Shown here piece by piece: positions 13,501-22,510 of a DNA stretch of 64,000 nucleotides (within the stretch, counting starts at the first letter, position 1; every line of letters begins with the position of its first letter). The position numbers and the translations under genes were made by a program. The notes below the pieces were generated by a model that was not told the origin of the DNA, searched no databases, and saw only the letters and a list, made by a program, of their open reading frames with translations. The stretch covers positions 36,204,356 to 36,268,355 of the forward strand of contig OV277870.1 in assembly GCA_922989275.2 (NCBI GenBank), read 5' to 3'. The DNA comes from Gari tellinella. Its lineage: Eukaryota > Mollusca > Bivalvia > Cardiida > Psammobiidae.

Positions 13501-16500
13501 ATTCATGACTGTATAAATTGGAACAACTTTCTACAGCGGAGGAATAAACTGAATGCGCTAAAAGGCGCTTCTATGAGGGAAATGGTTAAAATATTAGAGC
13601 AAATCTGAGAATCCTTCTATGAAGGATTCATCATGACAGGATAATGGAGTTCTATGGCACTTAATACAAAGGAAAGGTAAAAGAGTCCCATGGTGTTTAT
13701 ACAAAGGAAAGGATTAATTGCATATTAACCCTTTACTCCATAGTCTGATTCTAGTACAGAAAATCAGTGACCACTTAAAGCAGGTTGAAAGTAAAGCAGA
13801 ATGCACCTTAAGGCGCATTCTGCTTTACTTTTAACCTGCTTTAAGGTACCATCTGATAGAATTAAGAAAATATTTCTTATGATATATGTTCATTAATGTG
13901 TAAATTGGAACTTTCTTCTTCAGTGGAGAAGTAAATTGAGGGCGTAAAAATGTGTATAATTATATGGAGTAATGGGTTAAATCAGCTTATTCTTAATTAG
14001 GTGATGCTAAACCAGTTTTTGAATGACATTATCACTCTATGGTCTTTTCATTGATGCACGCTTCAAGTTCCTGTGCTATTCAAAATAATAAATGATGCAT
14101 TTTAAGTTCCATTTATTAGAAGTACAATAAACCCCCTTAAGAACCAATCAAAACAATACTAATTTATGGTATAAACTACAGGTGACAGTTTAAAGCATGA
14201 TAAACGTAAAGTACAGGAGCTTTCTGCTTTATTTTTATCTTGCTTTAAGCAGCAACCTGCCTTAAACACCCCAAACTAAACCTTATCTTGTGGTTGTAAT
14301 AGAGAGCTTTCTACTGTCATAATTACATTGGCATAATCAATGAAACTGTGGTAATCTCTGTGTAATCAAATATCATATACCATTTGGTCAATATTTGCAC
14401 AATACTCGAGCTCAAAATTCCTCCCATCTGGCTTAATGGTAGGATACGCTTATGCTTTTGATGGTTGATGTAAATTCCACCAAGATAATTAATTCACTCA
14501 TAGGATGATTAATGGATAATGTTAATGTGTTAAAGACAGATGGCAGATCAAAGCATGATAAACGTAAAGAAGACAGCTCTTACAGGAAGATAAAAGTAAA
14601 GCAGAAAGCTCTTAAAGGAGCTATTGTAAAGAATATCTCATAAAGGAGCTTTCTGCTTTATATTCATCTTGCTTTAGCTGTCTTCTGTCTTTTATACCAC
14701 AAATTAGCATTGTTTTGATTGGTTGGAGGAATAAATTAATGCATTAAAATGCATAAGTATGTAGTAAAGGGTTACAGGCATAAAACTGCATATCTATTGA
14801 GTAGAAGGTTACCCAATTTGTATTATAGGTCAATGAGGGTTCAGTTTTCAATCGTTTCACAGGGCTTCAGATAAGAAGAGTATTTCAAAATATAAATTTC
14901 TATGTCTGCATTAAACCCTATGGTATCACTTTTTATTAGAATCGTCTCGAATATTCTAATGAGAAGTAATACCACAGGTATGGTGCAGACATGAGTGAAA
15001 CAGTGTTGGATTATTTTCAGTTTACTCCCTCTTATCTAAAGCAATAGTTTCACTGCAGGTTTGGTTGGCTTGTTTGTTAACGTCCATTTCTGCCACCCAT
15101 GGGCTAATTGGATGACCTAGAAAGAGCTTTCTGCACAGTGTAAATTACTGATACATTCCACCTTGTTATAAAATCTCATCAGAAGGACTTAGTCCAGCAG
15201 GGGATCAAACTCACAACCCCTGGTATCCCAGTTGAGTGTGCTATTACTGGACAACATTCGGTGGTAGGGTTTTACTGCAGAACTTGATTTATTTGGTACT
15301 TTACTCACATGAGTATGATTACTTACATTGGTATCTCTGTACTCTGAGTTGCCACCATCAATGATTATGTCCCCTTTCTCCAGTAGTGGTACCTAAAATA
15401 CATGTAGCATAATAAGTAAAACCTCTCTATCATTACCACTAAACTGTGTTTATTATAAGGTGTTTACGACAGGTGACTGCTTAAAACAAAATGATAGTCA
15501 AACAGTAAGCTCCTTTAGGAGCTTTCTGTTTTACTGTCACCTTGCTTTAAATCGTCACCTGTCTTTTATACAATCAATCAGCCTTCGTTTTAGTGGTGGT
15601 AATAGAGAGGTTTCACTTTATCAATAAACCTACATCCTCATCCTTCAAAACATCCTTATAATTAGTGTAAAACCAGTCTTGAGAACTCATTCAATTCACA
15701 ATCAATGACATCTTAAAACAAAAGTAACTGTCTACAGTCTAAGGCAGGATAAAAGTTATGCAAAAAGTGCCTTTCAAATTTGTCTGCAGTACTTGAATCC
15801 TGCATTAATCTGCAATATATAATTCTAAATATATTCTTTCTGATTGGTAGTTTAACATGCAAAACAACAATGTAACATTTTGAATAGAGCATTTATCTTC
15901 CTGTGTAGGTTTTCTTTAAAGATTACCCATTTGAAATGTCAGCAATTTTCATTGACATTTTAGTTAAAACAAATGACATTTTATCTCTACTTATCTTGCT
16001 GGTGTATTGTTTGTCACCTTCAATCAGGTTGTTTGTCTGTGTGGTTTAATCTGAAATGCTTTCTTACATCCCTTTAAAACAATAAACCATTACTAAAACC
16101 CTTAAAAACAGAGTGGATCTAGATAATGTCCCACAAAATGTGATACCTGATTAAGGTCCAATTTTTATTATTTTGTTTATCTGTAACTATTAAGATCACT
16201 GTGATTGATCGAGCCAACTTCGGAAATTCAGCAGACATCATTTTCAGCACATGACAAGTCCTATGGGAGCTTTCTGCTTACTTTCATCTTGATTTAAGCT
16301 AACACCTGAACTTCAAAACCATACAGGTGTTAACGAAGAACCATTTGTGGCACTTATCTGGAAGGTAGAGGTGTTCTTAACCCTTTTCTCCCTGATATGT
16401 CAAATGGACAATACTTGCTTTAAATTTAGTCAAGTCCATTTTTGACTTTTAGGGTTGATTTTTACAATATATGTCAAAATGACAAACAGTGCAGACCCTG

Positions 16501-19500
16501 ATCAGAGGGCTCCTTCCTTAAGGAGCCCTCTGATCAGGGTTTACACTGTTTGCATAGGACAAGAGTACTCCTCACAGGTATGCAGTTTGCAAATGACGCA
16601 TATATGCGAGACTATGGTTCAAAGAGTTCAGAGTGTTTCTATGAAGGGGAGAGTTAAGAAGCTTTCTGCTGAACTTTCTTCCTGCTTTCCGTTACTTTCT
16701 GTCTGTAACACACAAATGAGCCGAAATTTGTTGAAGTGGCACATATAACGAAGGGACTGTGATATTGACTTACCAGTTTGTCAATAAATTCATCCACAGC
16801 CTGTCCGGCTTTAACAAGCAGCATAACTCTACGGGGTTTCTTCAGGTTGTTGACCATGTCCTGGAGGGACGTGGCCCCTATTATATTGGTCCCCTTGGCC
16901 TCATTCTTCAGAAAGGCTTCCACCTTTGACACTGTTCTGTTGAAGGCAACAATCTACAAACAAACAAACAAATCAGCACCAGCTTTGACTAAATCACCCC
17001 TGAAACTTCAAATGGACAATTCCAGTGTCCAATGAAATCTAGTCCGTTTTTACTATTAACCTATTACCCCATATATACATATTTTTACGCCTCTAATTTA
17101 TTCCTCCACTGAAAATAATAATTCAAATTTATATGGTCATGAATATATATCATAAATATTTTCTGTACTTTAGTAGATGGTACCTTAAAGCAGACTGAAA
17201 GTAAAGCAGAATGCGCCTTAAGGTGCAATCTGCTTTACTTCAACCTGCTTTATTATTTTTTTAGCTTATACGCCGCGGTATTGGCACTTAAACGCCACTT
17301 AATAAAAACGCCGCTTTGCCTCTTAGGCACGTTTCTGAGTGGCGTTTAAGTGGCGTAAAAGCGTAGCTTATACGCCGCGGTATTGGCACCGGCGTAAAAG
17401 CATAGCTATGCTTTTACGCCACTTAAACGCCACTTGAGAAAAACGCCGCTGTTCTATTTAGGCACGTTTCTGAGTGGCGTTTAAGTGGCGTTTCTGCCAC
17501 TTTTTCAGGTCCTAATAAAACGCCGCTAATACGAGTGTGCCAATACCGCGGCGTAAAAGCTTGCTTTTACGTCGCTTTTACGTCACTAAAAGCGTAGCTT
17601 TTAGCGGCGTAAAAGCATAGCTTTTTTCCGCAAGGATTAAGTGGTCGTATCTTCAAAACTAGAAATGGGCTATGGGTAATGGGTTCAGTTTTACATTTCA
17701 GTGAACAGTGAAGACCGTGATCTGATGGTTCCTTAAGGCGCATTCTGCTTTACTTTCAAACTGCTTTAAGTGTTCACCAGTCTTCAAAACTTGAAACAGG
17801 CTATGGGGTAAACGGTTAAACATTAAAACAAGCTATGATGCCCTGGGTTAAGGAAGTTAAAATGCAAAAAATTTCCTTGTAGACTTTCCTTAGCAATTAT
17901 CCTGCTAAGAGAGGCTCACTTACTGTCACATACAGATTGGATCGATTTCAGATATCAAATAAATTAGTATCTTATCAGGATCAAAATTGTTTGAAACTCG
18001 TAATAACCTGTTTGAAAAAGTTGCAGACTATAACTTAGATTGAGGGTTTAACCCATTTGCACTTCATAGTCTATTTCTAGTTTTGAAGACATGTGACCAC
18101 TTAAAGTAGGTTGAAAATAAAGCAGTATGTGCCTCAAAGAGCATTCTGCTTTACTTTCAGCCTGCTTTAACCCTTTACCTCATAGCTTGTTTCTAGTTTT
18201 AAAGACAGGTGACCACTTAAAGCAGGTTGAAAGTAAAGCAGAATGTGCCTTAAGGCACATTCTGCTTTACTTTCAGTCTGCTTTAAGCTAAAATCTGCTA
18301 GGCTATATAAAATAGTTGTAATAGTAATTGTTCATGAGGGTATAAACTGGAGCTATTTTCTTCAGCGGAGGAATAAATTAAATACGCTAAAAGTCGCTTC
18401 TATGGGGGAAAGGGTTAAGCGAACATCTTCTAGAATACGGAAAATATTTCTTCTGTTGCACATTCATTATACTGTATAAAATTGAACTTTATTCTTCTGT
18501 GGAGGAACTTATTAAATGTGTAAAAATATGTATCTATGGGGTAAAGGGTGAAAAACAACATGTACAGTTGTAGCTATACCCCATTACCCCTTAAAAACGC
18601 CTTTTTACGCCTCTATTTGTTCCTCCACTGAAGAAATAAGTTCCAATTTATACAGCCAAGAATATGTATCAGAAGAAATATTTTCTATATCCTTGCAGAT
18701 GGTAGCTTAAAGCAGGTTGAAAGAAAAGCAGAATGTGCCTTAAGGCACATTCTGCTTTACTTTCAACCTGCTTTAAGTGGTCACCTGTTTTCAAAGCTAG
18801 AAATAGGCTAAGAGGTAATGGGTTAACTGCTGGCTTCTACTGTTTGAATGAGGAAAACAAGCTTTCTATACTTTTGTAACATGGTCTGAACATTCATGGT
18901 CTTTCTTCTAACCAAGGAAATAAAAACAGCACTTTTTATGTCTTTACCCTATGCAGGCCCGGATCCAGGAATTTCTGAGTGGGGGGGGGGGGCACACTTG
19001 GGGAGGGTATGGGAGGGGTTCACCCCTCCCATAGGGGGGGTATGGGTGGCCTCCCCCGGAAATTTTTTAAAATTATCATCAAAATGGTGCATGCTGAGGG
19101 CATTCCAGAATGATGATAACATCCCTCTGAAACACCAAAAAAAGTGGTTTCATAAGACAGAAAGAAGATTTATACGTAAACTTGAGAAAAAGAAAAATCG
19201 ATTCTCTGAAAACTGTAATTTAGGGTCGGACATTTTTTTAAGTTAACACCAAAAAGATACATTCTGGGGGCATTCTAAGAAGCAAGTTTACATAAATAGA
19301 ATGATGTAATTTATACCCAAACAGAAGTTGATGACTTGTGACAACATGTAAATTCAATGTGCAGTGCATATACCAAAATTCAGCTTCATATATGTCAAAA
19401 CATGTATGAGAAAGGTGCGGAAAACCTGGATGGACACCATCAAACCTGTCAGACGATCGTATAATGACAAAAAGTGCTGATGCTAGTCTGTCTCGGTCTC

Positions 19501-22473
19501 GGTAAATCTTGATCTACACTGCTTGTACAGAGCACGTTTCCAGTCACTGGACCGTGGTAAACTGTTGGCCCATTCCAACTTAAAATTATTCTCATTTGAA
19601 GTACCAAATGGACAAAGCCAATGGTTAATAAAATTATACGCCATGCCCATAAATTACTATGATTAAAAGTTTTGCTTTTTACAATACTAGCTTATTAGAG
19701 CACAAAATGACACTCAATGTGCAGTTCATCAAAACAATGTGTAAACCAAATTTCAGCTGTACAATTAAAGCATGTATCAGAAAGGTACTGCGAACAAACC
19801 TATAGGGATATCACAATACCATTCAGACAGCCTGTATAGTGACAAACAGTGCTGACCCTGAACATTGGGATCATTTATGAGCCCTCTGGTATGGGTCTAC
19901 TCTGTAGATCACAAGTTTTCTACTAGCACACTGTTAGCATTTTCAAACATAACTCATTCTCCTTTGAAACATCAAATGGGCAGTTTCAATGTTTGATTAA
20001 ATATATGTCGTGCCCATTTTTACTATTAAATTGAAGGTTCTGTTCTTACTACATGTATATACCACAAAATGACTGCACCTTGAATGACTCTCCCTAGAAA
20101 CATCAAATGGCAAATTCCATTTTCCAATTTAAGCAATTCCATTTTCATACGCCCATCTCTAAAGGTGGTAGTATATTGGCATGACCCTCTCCGTTCGTTC
20201 GTTCGTCCGTCAACATTTGTTTGTCCGAAAGCATTCTTTAGGATACATGTATTAATGAAACTTCACACACATGTTCTATGCATGTAAAGATCTGAAGTTG
20301 AGTCAAGTGTGAGGTCCATTCGATTTGTCGTTATAGCAGAGTAAAATGCCCTTGATATACTCAAATATGCTATAAAAAGCTTGTCCGGAGTTTTCTCGGA
20401 AAACTGTTGGAAGGATCTAAAGATCTAAAGCTGAGTGAAATTAAAGGTTCATTTGATTTGTCGTTACATAGTTATCTGCCCTTGATGTACTCAGATCTGC
20501 TTTAAAGGCTTATTTAACAGTTTTTACCACTAAAGCAACTACAGTTGTGAAAGGATTTTGATTATATTTGCCCACAGTATAATCATAGAAGTATAAGTTT
20601 ATTAGAGTGTTTGATTATTATTGAAATTGGATCATTGTGTCAAGAGTTATCTGCCCTCGGCTAGTGAGCGTATTATATACCATTTGCGATGCTCTCGTTT
20701 ACTTTGGTAAAGGTTGTTTTCTACAATTTCTTACAAAATGTCAAACAGTGCAGACTCTGAGCTTTTATTAGCCCCCTGGTTTGGGTCTACACTGTTTGAA
20801 CAGAACAAGGTTTTCAAGTCACTACTACGTTGATAACATATTCAGATACAACATGACAAAAAAATTACGAAGCCTGACCAGAGGGCTCATATACGAATCC
20901 TCTGATCTTGGTCTGCATAGTTTGTACAGGACAAGAGTTCTTGTCACTATATAACACACTGTAAATAAATTACAATATATTCAAACATACCAGTCTCCCT
21001 TAAACCACCAAATGGATAATTCCAGTTTCCACTATGAAAAAATTGCTTTGAGAATATATTATTTAAAATGACAAACAGTGTAGACGCTGATCGAGAGCTC
21101 TTTTATGAGCCATCTGATCTGGACCGTGTACACTTCATCACAGGTTTTGCAAATTTAACCCATTCTCTCTTAAATATCAATTTTTTTACATTATAAAACG
21201 TGGTTTCATTACAAAATGTCAAATAGTGCAGATCCAAGCTCCCCCCTGGGAAATTTTATTCCTAGATTGTCTTAGGTACGTTCTAAGGGCGGCTCGTGTA
21301 TTCGACTCAACATAACATACATTCTTTAATATAGGATAATCATGAATGTTCGACTTATGTTTCCAAGTCTATACACCTACGCACTCGGATTTGTTTGTGT
21401 ACTCTTAACAGGAAATTCCGAGTGAATGCTTTCTTCGGAAAACCTTTTATACCTTTATGGTCTCTGGTGCGTTCTGAGGGGTTTTCACGCATTCAAAATG
21501 GGTAAAATACTTACATAAATATCAAGTTTAAATATAAAATATTGGGGCGGTCCCGTGCGTGCCCCCCCCCCCCCCCCCCCCCCCTGTTTCTAAGGACCTG
21601 GCTAAACATTCCCTCTGGCCTGGGTCTACACTGTTTGCAAAGGAAAAAATGTACTCGTCACGAGATCTAGTAAACTGAGCATTTTGAAACTTAACTCTCT
21701 CTCTCCTGAAACGCGTAACGAAACAAGTCCAATTAAATGTAAGTTCAGTACATTTTTACCTATATTAAGTTGTTTACCTGTTACCCAATGCCCTGTTCTA
21801 GTTTGGAAGATAAATTGAACGCTTAGACTGTAAAGCAGAATGCAACCAAATGGGGCATTTTGCTTTACTTTCAGTCACCTTTTTATAAGTGAAATAATCA
21901 ATTAAAGGTGTAAAAAGCGTAATTAATGGGTAACATTTGGGTTAATCAATTTTCCCATACATATGCCTTTAATTTATTCCTCCACTGAAGAAATTATGGT
22001 CACCTTTCAACTAGAAGCAGGCTATGGGGTAACAGTAAAGTTACTGTTGTTACGCATCTTTCTGTAGCCAGTGTTGACGATGATATGGTCGCAGACTTAT
22101 ACTATACGGTAACAGTGCATGATCTATAGTTTTCCTTATATAAGATCTTTCATTTCCATAGTAACCACATTTCGTCTGCAAAGATAGGGACCTATTAAAA
22201 CAATGATCCAATTCGCCAAAACGCTTGCTAGGTATGATATAGCTGTGACTCTCAAGCGCTTATCAGCAATGATTAAATGTAATGGACACACTACCAAACG
22301 TGTACCGCCTGGCACACTGAGTAATGGACCCCCTGTAGTTTCCAGACGTGTGATTCGAAGGGGCTAAATAAGGGGCACACGCCAACAGCTAGATTAATCA
22401 GAAGTAAAAACAAATATAAAAGGAAGTAAAAAAAAACAAAAAAAAACGGCCCAACTGGGGGGGCACATGCCCC

Positions 22474-22510
<37 letters not shown>

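Noticed and set aside
18896..19246. 116-residue frame with Gly-rich stretch
   Set aside because: It crosses a G-homopolymer repeat with a dispersed reverse relative at 22.4 kb; no protein family signal.
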